55,616 nt of DNA from Thermoplasmata archaeon (GTDB lineage Archaea > Thermoplasmatota > Thermoplasmata > UBA10834), in assembly GCA_021789945.1 (NCBI GenBank), contig JAJYIS010000003.1, forward strand, positions 1 through 55,616, written 5' to 3'. The stretch's first letter is position 1, and each line of letters opens with the position of its first letter. Under the pieces are notes generated by a model. It had not been told where the DNA came from. It did no database searches and worked only from the letters and a program-made list of their open reading frames with translations. Shown piece by piece: positions 10,366-20,489 of the stretch. The translations under genes were made by a program, and so were the position numbers.

Positions 10366-10492
10366 ATTTATTGCTTCTTTGACGGCGGCGGAGAAATGAT
10401 CCTCCTTCCCAGGGGCCACGTGGCTCTCGGCTCTGGCCAGCAGCGAGCGGAAGATGGAACTATCCGAGACGCCTTCTCCGCTCAGATTTCAG

Positions 10493-11029
10493 ATGGTTGA
10501 ATCACAGGTTCGCATCCGACCGGCAGAACGCGAGGATGTCCCGACCGTCGTGCTGATCTCCCGGACGTCCGTGACCGATGAGGAGGTCTCAGGGTTCGGC
10601 GTGCCCGTCACCGAGTCAAGGGCCGAAGAGGTGGACAGGATACTCTCCTCTTGGATTGGAAATGGCAGAGCGGGCGCCCAGGAGCTGTTGGTTGCGGAGA
10701 GGGACGGGCTTGTTGTGGGTTGCGTGAAGATCGAGGAGAGGGGGGACGATCTCGAGCTCGTCGACATCGACGTGCTTCGTCCGATGCAGGGCCAAGGGAT
10801 AGGGAAGTCTCTCGTCACCTACGTCGAAGAGTTGGCGAGAGAGCGGAGGAAGCGCGCGGTCACATTGGGCACGAGCAGGAACTCGGCAGGAGTCGCGTGG
10901 ATGTCGTTGCCTTGGTGGACCTCCATCGGCTACTCAGTCACTCATGAGGAAGAGAACGACTGGACCAGGTCAATCGCCCCCGGAGTGCGGGAGATCAGGA
11001 TGAGGAAGGGAATCTCACACCCTGACTGA
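10493..11029 (+). CDS. GNAT family N-acetyltransferase
   Basis: RPAEREDVPTVVLISR ... LELVDIDVLRPMQGQGIGKSLVTYVEELARER (acetyl-CoA binding motif A). Confidence 0.8.
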   Translation: MVESQVRIRPAEREDVPTVVLISRTSVTDEEVSGFGVPVTESRAEEVDRILSSWIGNGRAGAQELLVAERDGLVVGCVKIEERGDDLELVDIDVLRPMQGQGIGKSLVTYVEELARERRKRAVTLGTSRNSAGVAWMSLPWWTSIGYSVTHEEENDWTRSIAPGVREIRMRKGISHPD

Positions 11030-11170
11030 AGTCCGGTTCTTCTCAGCTGCTGCACGCATAATCGGACCGATCTTCAGGAATGTCCTGGCCCTTGGGTCCC
11101 TCGGGACCTCCCCATTGTTCTACCGTCTTTCCTCCTCAATGGTTCTCAATGGTTCCTTCCGAGACGGGAG

Positions 11171-11395
11171 TCAGACTCCTCTCAGCGCCTCTAGGTTGCG
11201 ACGGTGAAGAACCCACAGAAATATGAGAATCCCAACAATGATCAGCGCGATTCCAGGAACCGCGATCTCCCATTGGTAAATCACTCCTTCCGAGGACGAA
11301 AACACTATGTTACCCGCGAGATAGACGAGGAACAGACCGACTGCGACCAGGAGTGTCGATGCGAGCAGTCCAATGGTTCTTGCAGGACCAGACAT
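11171..11395 (-). CDS. Small two-TM membrane protein
   Basis: 74 aa with two hydrophobic helices; no recognisable family. Confidence 0.5.
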   Translation of the reverse strand: MSGPARTIGLLASTLLVAVGLFLVYLAGNIVFSSSEGVIYQWEIAVPGIALIIVGILIFLWVLHRRNLEALRGV

Positions 11396-11534
11396 GGGAA
11401 GAGCATTGTCTTTCCACCCTTTGGGCTTTGCCGAGACGAGGTGTTCTTCTATCTACTACGCTCACATCCTTGCACTTCTGGCCACCCCTAGATAGTTATT
11501 TGTAAGGATAGCGCATTCGAGAAACGAGGGCAGA

Positions 11535-12494
11535 ATGCAGGACGTCTGGGTGGAGAAGTACAGGCCCAAGAAGCTCTCTGAGGTAATCGGCCAAAAGGCG
11601 ATTGTCGAGAGGCTCTCGGCCTACACGAGAACCAGGAGCATGCCTCACATGCTCTTCGCAGGTCCTGCAGGCTCCGGAAAGACGACCTGCGCGATTGCTC
11701 TTGCCCGCGAGCTGTTCGGTGAACACTGGCGGGACAGCCTGATCGAGCTCAACGCATCTGACGAGAGGGGAATCGACATCGTCCGCGGGAAGATCAAGGA
11801 CTTCGCCCGCGCGGCGTCGATCGGCGGGACCGACTTCAAGGTAATATTCCTGGACGAGGCGGACTCGCTCACGGCCGATGCCCAGGCAGCCCTGAGAAGG
11901 ACGATGGAGCGGTACACCCAGACCTGCAGGTTCATCCTCTCGTGCAACTACTCATCAAAGATCATCGAGCCGATCCAGTCGAGGTGCGCTGTGTTCAGGT
12001 TCCGGCCGCTCAGCGAGGACGACGTGAAGACCTATCTGAAGAACATCGCGAGCCAAGAGCATGTGCATGTCACCGACGACGGGCTCGATGCGATTTGCGA
12101 GCTGGCCGCAGGTGACCTCCGGAAGGCGACCAACATCCTGCAGGTCGCATCTTCCCTCGGCAAGAAAGTCGACCAGGATGTCGTGTTCGAGTCCACTGAG
12201 AGCATCCGCCCCTCCGAGATACAGGAACTTCTGAAGACCGCGCTCAGCGGTAACTTCACCGCCGCCCGCTCCAGGCTCGACGGGATCATCATAAGGCACG
12301 GGCTCTCGGGGGAGGACATCGTCCAGGGGATCCACAGGGCCGTCTTCGACCTGCCCGTGAGCGAGGACGCGAAGATCGTCCTCATCGACCGGGTCGGCGA
12401 GGCTGAGTTCCGCATGGTATCGGGCTCGAGCGACAGGATACAGCTCGAGGCCCTGCTGGCTCATTTCGCCAACGAAGGCCGGAAGATGAAGTAG
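11535..12494 (+). CDS. rfcS: Replication factor C small subunit
   Basis: [65 protein letters not shown]. Confidence 0.96.
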   Translation: MQDVWVEKYRPKKLSEVIGQKAIVERLSAYTRTRSMPHMLFAGPAGSGKTTCAIALARELFGEHWRDSLIELNASDERGIDIVRGKIKDFARAASIGGTDFKVIFLDEADSLTADAQAALRRTMERYTQTCRFILSCNYSSKIIEPIQSRCAVFRFRPLSEDDVKTYLKNIASQEHVHVTDDGLDAICELAAGDLRKATNILQVASSLGKKVDQDVVFESTESIRPSEIQELLKTALSGNFTAARSRLDGIIIRHGLSGEDIVQGIHRAVFDLPVSEDAKIVLIDRVGEAEFRMVSGSSDRIQLEALLAHFANEGRKMK

Positions 12495-12562
12495 GCACCC
12501 GGAGGAGCAAGTGCACAAATGTTATATACGGTTTCGAGGCTTGGGGCGCCAGAGGACCCAAG

Positions 12563-12712
12563 ATGGCTAGATTCCCCGAGGCAGAGGCCCGGAACCTCGT
12601 GAAGAAGGTCTGCATGAACTGCAATGCCAGGAACGCCATACGCGCGACCAGATGCAGGAAGTGCGGGTACCACGGCCTGAGGATCAAGACGAGAGAGACG
12701 AAGAAAGCGTGA
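12563..12712 (+). CDS. rpl40e: 50S ribosomal protein L40e
   Basis: Absent from the ORF track (short); translates to [49 protein letters not shown], a C4 zinc-finger L40e. Confidence 0.93.
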   Translation: MARFPEAEARNLVKKVCMNCNARNAIRATRCRKCGYHGLRIKTRETKKA

Positions 12713-12792
12713 TCGGCCACACCCGGTTCGTTTTGTCATTCCGAAGTTGCCTGCCTGCTGCAGGCTGACACTTCACCTAATAGAAAAAGACG

Positions 12793-12810
12793 GGTGGAGG
12801 GGACTCCACC
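12793..12810. other. Stem-loop GGTGGAG-GGGA-CTCCACC
   Basis: Perfect 7-bp stem with 4-nt loop downstream of rpl40e in a non-coding stretch; terminator or RNA element not resolved. Confidence 0.45.
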
Positions 12811-13023
12811 GCAGTTGGGCATCACCCTTTGGTCACACCTCTCCTCTTCCTTCAAAAGAGCGTGTCTGCCAAAATGGCGATAGGGAATTCAGTCGCGTGA
12901 TTATAACCCTTTTGCCCACATTAGAGCATTGGCTCGCACTTAGGCAATGGAATTCTTAGGATTGAAAGCATTTGCGTGAATAGGATATGTTTATTTACAT
13001 TTTGCCAAATTCATGTAGTCGAA

Positions 13024-14088
13024 ATGTGGAAATTTCTCCGGAACGAGATGTTGGTCATCCTCGCGCTCGCCGAGGACGCGAACAGGACGGACGCTGAGAT
13101 CGCGGACATATACGACCTGAAGAAGGGCACCGTGTCGTCAGTGAGGAGAAGGCTGTTCGACGCGGGCGCCATCAACTTCGCCTATGTGCCGACGTTCAAC
13201 ATGCTCGGATGCGAGATGCTCGCGTTCCATTATGGTTCGACAGATCCTGCGACCCGACCCGACGTCAAGGCCAGCAACTACCTGGAGTTCTGCAATCGAG
13301 CCCCGCAGGTCTACTTCGGCATGATAGGCGGGAACTCCGTCGCGCTCTTCACGGCACTCAGGAACGCCACTGAGCTGGAGTCGTTCATGCTCTCCCACAA
13401 TAGGTTCTTCCTCGGTACCAGGCGGCCGTCCAAGGCAAGGCTGAACACCGTCGTCTTCCCATACTCGCTCTCGAGGGGGAAGTACGTGCCACACTTCGCC
13501 AACATCGTCTACGACTACTTCGAACTCGACGTCCCCCAGCCCAAGACCACGCCTCCGTTTCAATCCTCAAAGGAGCCCGTCGACCTCTCGAAGACGGAGA
13601 AGGCCGTGCTCGTGGACATGGTGGCGAACCCGACGAACACGGATCGCGAGATCGCGGAGTCCGTGAAGCTGTCCAGGCAGGCGGTGACGAGGATCCGCAA
13701 CAGGCTGACGGACGACGGGATGCTCACCAGGATCTGCGTGCCGAGGCTCTACCGATGGGGGTTCGAGATATGTGCAATCGCGCACCCGAAGTTCAGCCTC
13801 GATGTCCCCTGGGAGAAGCGTCTCCGGACCGAGCCGAAGGCCGCCGTCGAAACGTCGTTCTACTCCGTCTCGAAGGCCGATGAAGCGGTCTCATGCTACA
13901 TGGTGCCCAAGTTCACCCAGTACTCGGAGCGGCTCGAGAGCATCCTTGGATGGTACCACAAGGCGAAGGCCTTCGACGATGAGCTGGAAGTGACTCTGTT
14001 CTCCCTCGAGCGCACGAGCGAGCTGCGCAACTTCGACTTCGCTCCGGCGGTCCGCCACATCTTGGGCGCGGACTCGCGTCCGCAGTAG
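13024..14088 (+). CDS. Transcriptional regulator with two winged-HTH (Lrp/AsnC-like) segments
   Basis: DANRTDAEIADIYDLKKGTVSSVRRRLFDAGAI and NPTNTDREIAESVKLSRQAVTRIRNRLTDDGML are two HTH copies. Confidence 0.75.
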   Translation: MWKFLRNEMLVILALAEDANRTDAEIADIYDLKKGTVSSVRRRLFDAGAINFAYVPTFNMLGCEMLAFHYGSTDPATRPDVKASNYLEFCNRAPQVYFGMIGGNSVALFTALRNATELESFMLSHNRFFLGTRRPSKARLNTVVFPYSLSRGKYVPHFANIVYDYFELDVPQPKTTPPFQSSKEPVDLSKTEKAVLVDMVANPTNTDREIAESVKLSRQAVTRIRNRLTDDGMLTRICVPRLYRWGFEICAIAHPKFSLDVPWEKRLRTEPKAAVETSFYSVSKADEAVSCYMVPKFTQYSERLESILGWYHKAKAFDDELEVTLFSLERTSELRNFDFAPAVRHILGADSRPQ

Positions 14089-14164
14089 GCGCTCCGTTGG
14101 GCCAACCTGTAAATAGAATCCGGATGATATTGCACCCGGTGATCGCATCAGAGTCACAGCATAT

Positions 14165-14551
14165 GTGGCCAGCAGGTGGGTCAAGGCCGCATTCCTGGCC
14201 ATAATCGGCATCGTGATACTCTACTTCTCGGCCGGGCTCGTGGACGACCTCAGGCAGGTCGTCCAGCAGCACTCGAACTTCAACCTCACGTACACTTGGA
14301 GCCTTCTGACGATCCTGCTCTGGATACTCGTCGCCTGGCTGTTCATCGACGCGGCTTTGACCGTCGCCCTGAGCTTCTCGGAGCACAGGTACACATTGTA
14401 CGATGTGATGGTGAGGCTCCAGAAGATCGAGAAGAGGCTCGGCGTCCAGGAGCCAAGGTCGACCGGCCGGGGGTCGCGGACGGAGGCTGACGCCGAGGAG
14501 GTCGTGGAGGAGCCTGATGAGAACGAGGTGCCTCCTCCCCCGGTCGAATGA
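14165..14551 (+). CDS. Small membrane protein (two TM)
   Basis: Two hydrophobic helices, charged C-terminal tail; GTG start. Confidence 0.6.
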   Translation: MASRWVKAAFLAIIGIVILYFSAGLVDDLRQVVQQHSNFNLTYTWSLLTILLWILVAWLFIDAALTVALSFSEHRYTLYDVMVRLQKIEKRLGVQEPRSTGRGSRTEADAEEVVEEPDENEVPPPPVE

Positions 14552-14560
14552 GATCGCCCG

Positions 14561-16876
14561 CTACGCGGCCTTCTCCTTCTTCTCCTTGCCTTCCTTCTTC
14601 TGCGCCCTCTCGAGCTTCTTCGGGCAGCTCATGTTCAGGCAGAGCGTCCACTTCCCCCTGTTCGCGTTGAGCACATCGACCAGCGGGGCGCCGCACGCTT
14701 CGCAGGCCTGGTCCTTTGCGATAATCTTCCCCTGCTGCGGCAGAGGGTACATGACCTTGCAGTTCGGGTAGTTCGAGCATCCCGCGAACCTCTTGCCCTT
14801 CCTCGATTGGACGATCCTGACATCGCCTCCGCAGGACGGGCACTTGCCCAGGTGCCTCTCCTTGAGGGCCCCCGGGCATTTCGGGTCTATGCAGACGACT
14901 GTGGGGGCCTGCCCTCTGGCCACGGTCTTGATCTTCGGGGCGCCGCAGACCTCGCAGACCTGGTTCGTCGCCAGCACCAGGAGGCCCTGGGGGAGCGGGT
15001 ACGTGTTCTTGCATTCCGGGTAGTTCGAGCATCCGGCGAACGAGCCGGTCCTCCCGCGGATCTGCATCATGTGGCCCGTCCTGCACTTCGGGCACTGGCC
15101 GAGCGCGTGCTGCTCGCGGAGCGCCTTCTTTATCGCGTCCCCGACGTCGACCTTGTGCTTCTCCAGGACCTCCATGATGTCGTCCAGCATCGCCTGGCTC
15201 TCCTCCACGACCTCCGCCTGCTCGAGCTCGCCGTTCGCGATCATGTCCATGTCGCGCTCGAGGTGCGAGGTCATCTTGACGTTCGTGATGTCGTTCGCGT
15301 ACTGCTCGAGTGCCGTGACCACCGCCGTGCCGCTCTCCGTCGGCTCGATGATCCTCGACACCTTCACGAACCTCCTGTCGAACAGCTTCTGGATGGTCTC
15401 GTGCCTGGTGCTCTTCGTGCCCAGCCCGAGGTCCTCCATCTTCTTGACTAGCGTGCCCTGGGAGTATCTCTCGGGCGGGGCCGTCTTCTTCTCTGAGTTG
15501 TGGATCCTGAGGACGTCGGCCTCGTCGCCGACATTCAGGGCCGGAAGGGTGACCTCCTTGGCCCGGTAGTACGGATAGTACTTCCTCCATCCGGGGGAGA
15601 TGATGTTGTATCCCTCGCTCTCGAACTGCTCCCCGCCGATGTCGAGATCGACCTTGGTGGTCCTCGACACGCACGATGGTGCGAGCGTCGCGAGGAACCT
15701 CCTGGTCACGAGCTCGTAGACATCCCAGCTGTGCCCCTTGAGCTCGCCCTTCTTGGCCGCCTCCACGGGGTGTATCGGCGGGTGGTCTGTCGTGCTCCTC
15801 TTTCCCCTCGACGGCCTGAGGCTCTCCTGTTGCAGGATCTCTTCAGCCTCGGCGGCGAACTCCGATTTCCTCAGCTTCTCCAGGATCGACCTCAGGCTGA
15901 GCGACGGCGGATACACCGTGTTGTCGGTCCTCGGGTATGAGATGTATCCCGCGGTGTACAGGTCCTCCGCGACCTTCATGGCCTGCGACGCCGTGAGGCC
16001 GATCTTGTTCGCCTCCATGAGATAGATGGTCGTGCTGAACGGTACCGGAGGGTACTCGTCGTTCTGCTCCTCCTTCGCGTCCTTTACGATGGCCTTCTTC
16101 GCAAGCTTCGCCTTCGCCGCAGCGGATTGCGCCTCCTCCTTGACGGTGAACCGGCCGTGCATGTGCGACGCGCTGAAGCCGGTGTCCTTCATCAGGTCCG
16201 CGCTGACGAGCCAATAGGGCGTCGGCTGGAATGACTTGATCTCCCTGTCTCTGTCGACTATCAGGGCCAGAGTCGGGCTCTGGACCCTGCCCACAGAGAG
16301 GAAGTCCTTCCCCAGCTGGCCCGAGGCCAATGAGATGAATCTGGTGAGCGCGGCCCCCCAGGCGAGGTCGATGAGCTGCCTGGTCTCCGCGGACGCCGCG
16401 AGCTTGTAGTCCAGCTCCGTTAGCTCCGAGAACGCCCGCTCGATCTCTCCCTTGGTCAGCGCGCTGAACCTCGCCCTTCGGACCGTCTTCTTCACTTTCG
16501 CCTCCTCGAGCGCTTCCGCGCCTATGAGTTCCCCTTCGCGGTCGAAGTCCGTCGCGACGATGACCTCGTCCGCCCAGGTCGATAGGTCGACAAGGGCGTT
16601 CATGATCTTCTTCGCCGTCGGGTCGACCTTCTTCACAGGCTTGACATGGACGAGGTCCTTGGGCGGGATCGCGTCCCAGTTCCTCTGGTACTGCTCAGGG
16701 TAGTCGAGCTCGATGATGTGTCCTCTGAGGCCGAGGACCGCGTGCTCGTCGCCGCCCTTGTCGAAGAAGAACGTCTGGACACCGGCTACCGAGCGGCCCT
16801 TCTGAGTGAAGTCGGACAGTATGAGTGCGATCCTCCGCGCGGCGAGATTTTTCTCGGAGACTATTAGCCGGCGCAT
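14561..16876 (-). CDS. topA: DNA topoisomerase I (type IA) with C-terminal zinc fingers
   Basis: ATDFDREGELIG, SVGRVQSPTLALIVDRDREI, YISYPRTDNTVYP, repeated C4 zinc fingers. Confidence 0.95.
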   Translation of the reverse strand: MRRLIVSEKNLAARRIALILSDFTQKGRSVAGVQTFFFDKGGDEHAVLGLRGHIIELDYPEQYQRNWDAIPPKDLVHVKPVKKVDPTAKKIMNALVDLSTWADEVIVATDFDREGELIGAEALEEAKVKKTVRRARFSALTKGEIERAFSELTELDYKLAASAETRQLIDLAWGAALTRFISLASGQLGKDFLSVGRVQSPTLALIVDRDREIKSFQPTPYWLVSADLMKDTGFSASHMHGRFTVKEEAQSAAAKAKLAKKAIVKDAKEEQNDEYPPVPFSTTIYLMEANKIGLTASQAMKVAEDLYTAGYISYPRTDNTVYPPSLSLRSILEKLRKSEFAAEAEEILQQESLRPSRGKRSTTDHPPIHPVEAAKKGELKGHSWDVYELVTRRFLATLAPSCVSRTTKVDLDIGGEQFESEGYNIISPGWRKYYPYYRAKEVTLPALNVGDEADVLRIHNSEKKTAPPERYSQGTLVKKMEDLGLGTKSTRHETIQKLFDRRFVKVSRIIEPTESGTAVVTALEQYANDITNVKMTSHLERDMDMIANGELEQAEVVEESQAMLDDIMEVLEKHKVDVGDAIKKALREQHALGQCPKCRTGHMMQIRGRTGSFAGCSNYPECKNTYPLPQGLLVLATNQVCEVCGAPKIKTVARGQAPTVVCIDPKCPGALKERHLGKCPSCGGDVRIVQSRKGKRFAGCSNYPNCKVMYPLPQQGKIIAKDQACEACGAPLVDVLNANRGKWTLCLNMSCPKKLERAQKKEGKEKKEKAA

Positions 16877-16971
16877 TCAGGGTTGGATGATTGCCTGCTT
16901 ATTTAATGTTGATGGGGAGGCGCGGCGAGCTGGCCAGATCGAAGATCTGGCCGAGGCGGAGGTCCTTCGGC

Positions 16972-18276
16972 TCACCACATCCTCTTCCGGAGGTCGAGCA
17001 TCTCGTTCCTCCGTCTGCCGAGCCCAAGGAGGACCACGGGAAGCTCCATCTCCTTCTCGATGAACCTGATGTACCTCCTCATGTCCTCGGGGAGGGCGCC
17101 GAACCCCTTCGAGAGGATCCTCTTCATCCCTTCGTTGTCGATCTCTTCCCAGCCGTCCAGCGTCCTGTACCTGGGCTCGCACTTGTCCAAAAGCCTCAGG
17201 TCCGCGGGAATCGTCCTCATCTTCTTCCCGTCGAGCGAATAGTGAGTGCACACCTTGAGCTCGTCGAACCCTCCGAGGACATCGATCTTCGTTAGCGCGA
17301 TCCCGGTGAACCCGCTGAGTCTGCTCGTGTAGCCAGTCACTACAAGGTCGAGCCATCCGCACCTTCTCGGCCGTCCAGTCGTCGTCCCGAACTCCCCTCC
17401 CTTCTCCGCTATCTTCCTGCCCGTCTCGTCCGAGATCTCCGTCGGGAAGGGGCCGGCGCCGACCCTCGTCGTGTAAGCCTTCACGACGCCGAACACTTCG
17501 TCGAGCCAGAGCGGGGACACTCCGGAGCCTGATGCTGCGTTCCCAGACACCGTCTGGGACGATGTCACGAACGGGTACGTCCCGTGGTCGATGTCCAGCA
17601 TCGAGCCCTGGGCCCCCTCGAACAGAACCCTCTTCTTCGCCTCGAGCGCCTTCTCGACTATCGCCCCGGTGTCAGCCACGTACATCGAGAGCCTTCTGCC
17701 GTACTCGCAGTACTCCTTCAGGATGGCGGCCTGGTCCAGCTTCGTCGGGTCGCCGTACGCGTCCAGCATGAGCTGCTTGAGCGGGACAAGGAACTTGAGC
17801 TTCTCGGTGAGCGCGTCCTCGTCGACGAGGTCGCACATCCTCACTCCCAGCCGCGAGGCCTTGTCCGAGTAGGCCGGTCCTATGCCCCTTCCCGTCGTGC
17901 CGACCCTCGCGCCCTTCCTCATCCTCTCCTCGGCCCCGTCCAGGAGCCTGTGGTATGGCATGATGACGTTCGCCCGGTCGCTTATCCTCAGGTTCTTGGC
18001 GCTGATACCCCTGGACTCCAGCTTGTCAATCTCCTGGAGCAGTACTCCAGGGTCGATCACGACCCCGTTCCCTATCACCGCGAGCTTGCCGGGCCTGAGG
18101 ATGCCGGACGGAAGGTGGTGCAGCGCGAACAGCTCCTCCCCGATCTTGACGCTGTGGCCGGCGTTGTTCCCGCCCTGGAACCTCACGACCATGGCCGCTT
18201 CCTCGGCCAGGAAATCGACGATCTTCCCCTTGCCCTCATCTCCCCACTGAGAGCCGATGACGACCAGTGCAGGCAT
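16972..18276 (-). CDS. purA: Adenylosuccinate synthetase
   Basis: GSQWGDEGKGKIVDFLAE, GNNAGHSV, GTTGRGIGPAYSDKASR, FEGAQGSMLDIDHGTYPFVTSS. Confidence 0.97.
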   Translation of the reverse strand: MPALVVIGSQWGDEGKGKIVDFLAEEAAMVVRFQGGNNAGHSVKIGEELFALHHLPSGILRPGKLAVIGNGVVIDPGVLLQEIDKLESRGISAKNLRISDRANVIMPYHRLLDGAEERMRKGARVGTTGRGIGPAYSDKASRLGVRMCDLVDEDALTEKLKFLVPLKQLMLDAYGDPTKLDQAAILKEYCEYGRRLSMYVADTGAIVEKALEAKKRVLFEGAQGSMLDIDHGTYPFVTSSQTVSGNAASGSGVSPLWLDEVFGVVKAYTTRVGAGPFPTEISDETGRKIAEKGGEFGTTTGRPRRCGWLDLVVTGYTSRLSGFTGIALTKIDVLGGFDELKVCTHYSLDGKKMRTIPADLRLLDKCEPRYRTLDGWEEIDNEGMKRILSKGFGALPEDMRRYIRFIEKEMELPVVLLGLGRRRNEMLDLRKRMW

Positions 18277-18333
18277 CTTCTCGCGGAGAGCATCCCCAGC
18301 TCCCGTATTAAAACATTCGAGTGTGACGGATTC

Positions 18334-19452
18334 TCAGGATTTCCTAGGGAATTTCTTGTATGCGTCGATGAGCCGTCTCCTGCTCATGTCCGTCTTGAAC
18401 CCCTTCGGGTCGAAATGCGTCCTCGAGGCCGTCGCGCCCTTTTTCCTCAGGAACTCCACGAAGTCCGCGAGCTTCGGCGGGGACACCTTGGTCCTCCGGG
18501 CGAGCTCGTCCATCGAGTAGAACAGCGCCGGCGTTGCGGCCTCCTCCATCCATGTCCCGAGGTACTTGCCGCTCCTGTTCGCCGTTCCGAGGTCGCCCGT
18601 GGCCCTCATCCGCTTGAGCAGGTCCTTCGAGAACAGCGGGCCGGTCCAGAGCGGGCCCGCGTCCTTGTCCGTCGACCTCGAGTCTGAGATCTCCCTGTCG
18701 AGAGTCTTGCCGTCGAAGCTGGCATAGCCCATCTTCCGTACGAGCGCGTCCGCCCTCGCGGCCCCGTTCCTCACCTGCAGGTAGCACCGGAAGTAGTGAT
18801 CCGCATGGTAGCACAGCAACGGCTGGGCCGCGCGGTCGTGGGCTGCCGCCTGGCGCATGATGAATCCGACCAGTATCCTCAGGCCGGTCTCATGAGCGAA
18901 CGGGGACCTCTGGGAGAGCGCGCCGTACCTCCTGAGGCATGTCTTCGGATAGACCCCGTAGAGGGGCGCGGTGTCCGTGGCTGTCACCGCTATGATCCCG
19001 TTGTTCTTGCAGCCCTGGACGGCCGGGTCGATGAAATCGATGGGCGTCCCGAACGGGTCGATGTCGATGTAGTCGAACTTCTCGTCCGCGAGGAGGCTCC
19101 TCAGGTCCCTGCACTCGATCCTCACATGGCCGAGGCTGTTCTGCTCCGCGTTCTGCTTCATCAGGACCGCAGCCGCGAGGTTGCTGTCGTTCAGGACGAA
19201 GTCTGCCTTCACGCCGCACTCGTTCGCGAGCCTCAGGCCCCGCGCGCCGGAGGCGGCCAGCCCGTCCAGGATCTTCTGGCCCTCCCTGAAGACTGCCCTG
19301 CCGACCATGACGGAGATGTCCCTGCCGAACTCCATCTGCCTGTTGTAGAACACCTCTCGCGAGCGGCTGCCGGGGCCGCTCGTGTTGTAGTTGCCCGGGA
19401 CGATCAGTTCCGTGGTGCCCTCACGGACAAGCGCGAGGTTCGACGTGCTCAA
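18334..19452 (-). CDS. trm1: tRNA (guanine26-N2)-dimethyltransferase
   Basis: PGSRSREVFYNRQMEFGRD...LDGLAASGARGLRLANE...IDIDPFGTPIDF; likely TTG start at 19452 in a TTGA overlap with the upstream gene. Confidence 0.92.
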   Translation of the reverse strand: MSTSNLALVREGTTELIVPGNYNTSGPGSRSREVFYNRQMEFGRDISVMVGRAVFREGQKILDGLAASGARGLRLANECGVKADFVLNDSNLAAAVLMKQNAEQNSLGHVRIECRDLRSLLADEKFDYIDIDPFGTPIDFIDPAVQGCKNNGIIAVTATDTAPLYGVYPKTCLRRYGALSQRSPFAHETGLRILVGFIMRQAAAHDRAAQPLLCYHADHYFRCYLQVRNGAARADALVRKMGYASFDGKTLDREISDSRSTDKDAGPLWTGPLFSKDLLKRMRATGDLGTANRSGKYLGTWMEEAATPALFYSMDELARRTKVSPPKLADFVEFLRKKGATASRTHFDPKGFKTDMSRRRLIDAYKKFPRKS

Positions 19453-19994
19453 ACGTACTCGCCCTTCATCAGTTTGATGATCTTGTAAGGCAGGAGGTTC
19501 CTGTTGATGGGCGTGACCTCGAGTATCCGGACATCGTCCCTCCTGCGGATGTCCTGGAGGAGAGGGTTCCTGGACTTCTTGTGCAGGGTGAGGATGATCG
19601 GCTTGTCGACGTCCATCGCGTCCTTGACCGCCTTGACGAACTTCTCGGACTCGACCTCCATCTTGCCGACCTCGTCGATCACGATTACATCGGCGTTCTT
19701 GCTCGCGTCCAGGAGCGCCTCGACGCCGACCGTGTCCAGGCTCTCCAGGTTGACGCCGAACTTGCCGACGTAGAACTTCGACTCGGTCTCTATGTGCGCG
19801 AACACGGCCTTCCGCTTGGTCCTCCAATCCATGACGTAGAACCCGACGCGCTTCCCGTTCTCGACGATGGGCTCCGTGACCATCCCGCCGACGACGAGGC
19901 TCTCCTCTTCTAGCATCTCGATGACCTTGACGAGGGCCTGCGTCTTGCCCGCGCCCGGAAGTCCTGTGATGCCTACCTTTATCCCCCTCGTCAT
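19449..19994 (-). CDS. THEP1-like nucleoside-triphosphatase
   Basis: KVGITGLPGAGKTQALVKV P-loop, VIVIDEVGKMEVESEKF Walker B region. Confidence 0.88.
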   Translation of the reverse strand: MTRGIKVGITGLPGAGKTQALVKVIEMLEEESLVVGGMVTEPIVENGKRVGFYVMDWRTKRKAVFAHIETESKFYVGKFGVNLESLDTVGVEALLDASKNADVIVIDEVGKMEVESEKFVKAVKDAMDVDKPIILTLHKKSRNPLLQDIRRRDDVRILEVTPINRNLLPYKIIKLMKGEYV

Positions 19995-20093
19995 AGTATC
20001 ACCGGGCCGCCAGACAAACGGCACCTGTATGGTTTTTCATATATATGATGCATCTCATATAATCCTCATCCGCGCGTCCCGTCCAGGTTCCTC

Positions 20094-20489
20094 TCATCGC
20101 GCCGGGACCTTCGATGTCTCCTCGATGAACATGAGAGGGTAGTTCATCTTCTCAATGTACCTCATCGACGCCTTCACCCTGGCGGTCCTGTACCTCACGG
20201 TCATCCGGACGTCGAGCATCTCGCCCGTCAGGGAGACGTAGTCGTACTGCCCGCGCTTCTTCCGCAGCATCGACCGGTCGATCTTGACAGTCACCTTCTC
20301 GACGAACGGCTGGACGCCGCAGCCCGCCTCGATGGCCTTCTCGAGGGTCCTGACATTGTCCGCGCTCAGGGGGACCCCGACGAACTGGTGGTAGATGGTG
20401 CCCATCTTCACTCCGGCCTCGAAGGCCGCGCGCTCGGCGTCGGAGCATCGGAAGTAGCTGTCAGCTGTGGTTTCCCTTGACCCTCTCAT
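20094..20489 (-). CDS. mptD: Archaeal dihydroneopterin aldolase (MptD-like)
   Basis: RAAFEAGVKMGTIYHQFVGVPLSADNVRTLEKAIEAG...YDYVSLTGEMLDVRMTVRY; recalled family pattern. Confidence 0.75.
   Translation of the reverse strand: MRGSRETTADSYFRCSDAERAAFEAGVKMGTIYHQFVGVPLSADNVRTLEKAIEAGCGVQPFVEKVTVKIDRSMLRKKRGQYDYVSLTGEMLDVRMTVRYRTARVKASMRYIEKMNYPLMFIEETSKVPAR

Noticed and set aside
14343-15674. 443-aa minus-strand ORF overlapping topA
   Set aside because: Same-strand alternative frame of topA, rich in R/G/H/P with low-complexity composition; typical of shadow ORFs in GC-rich DNA.
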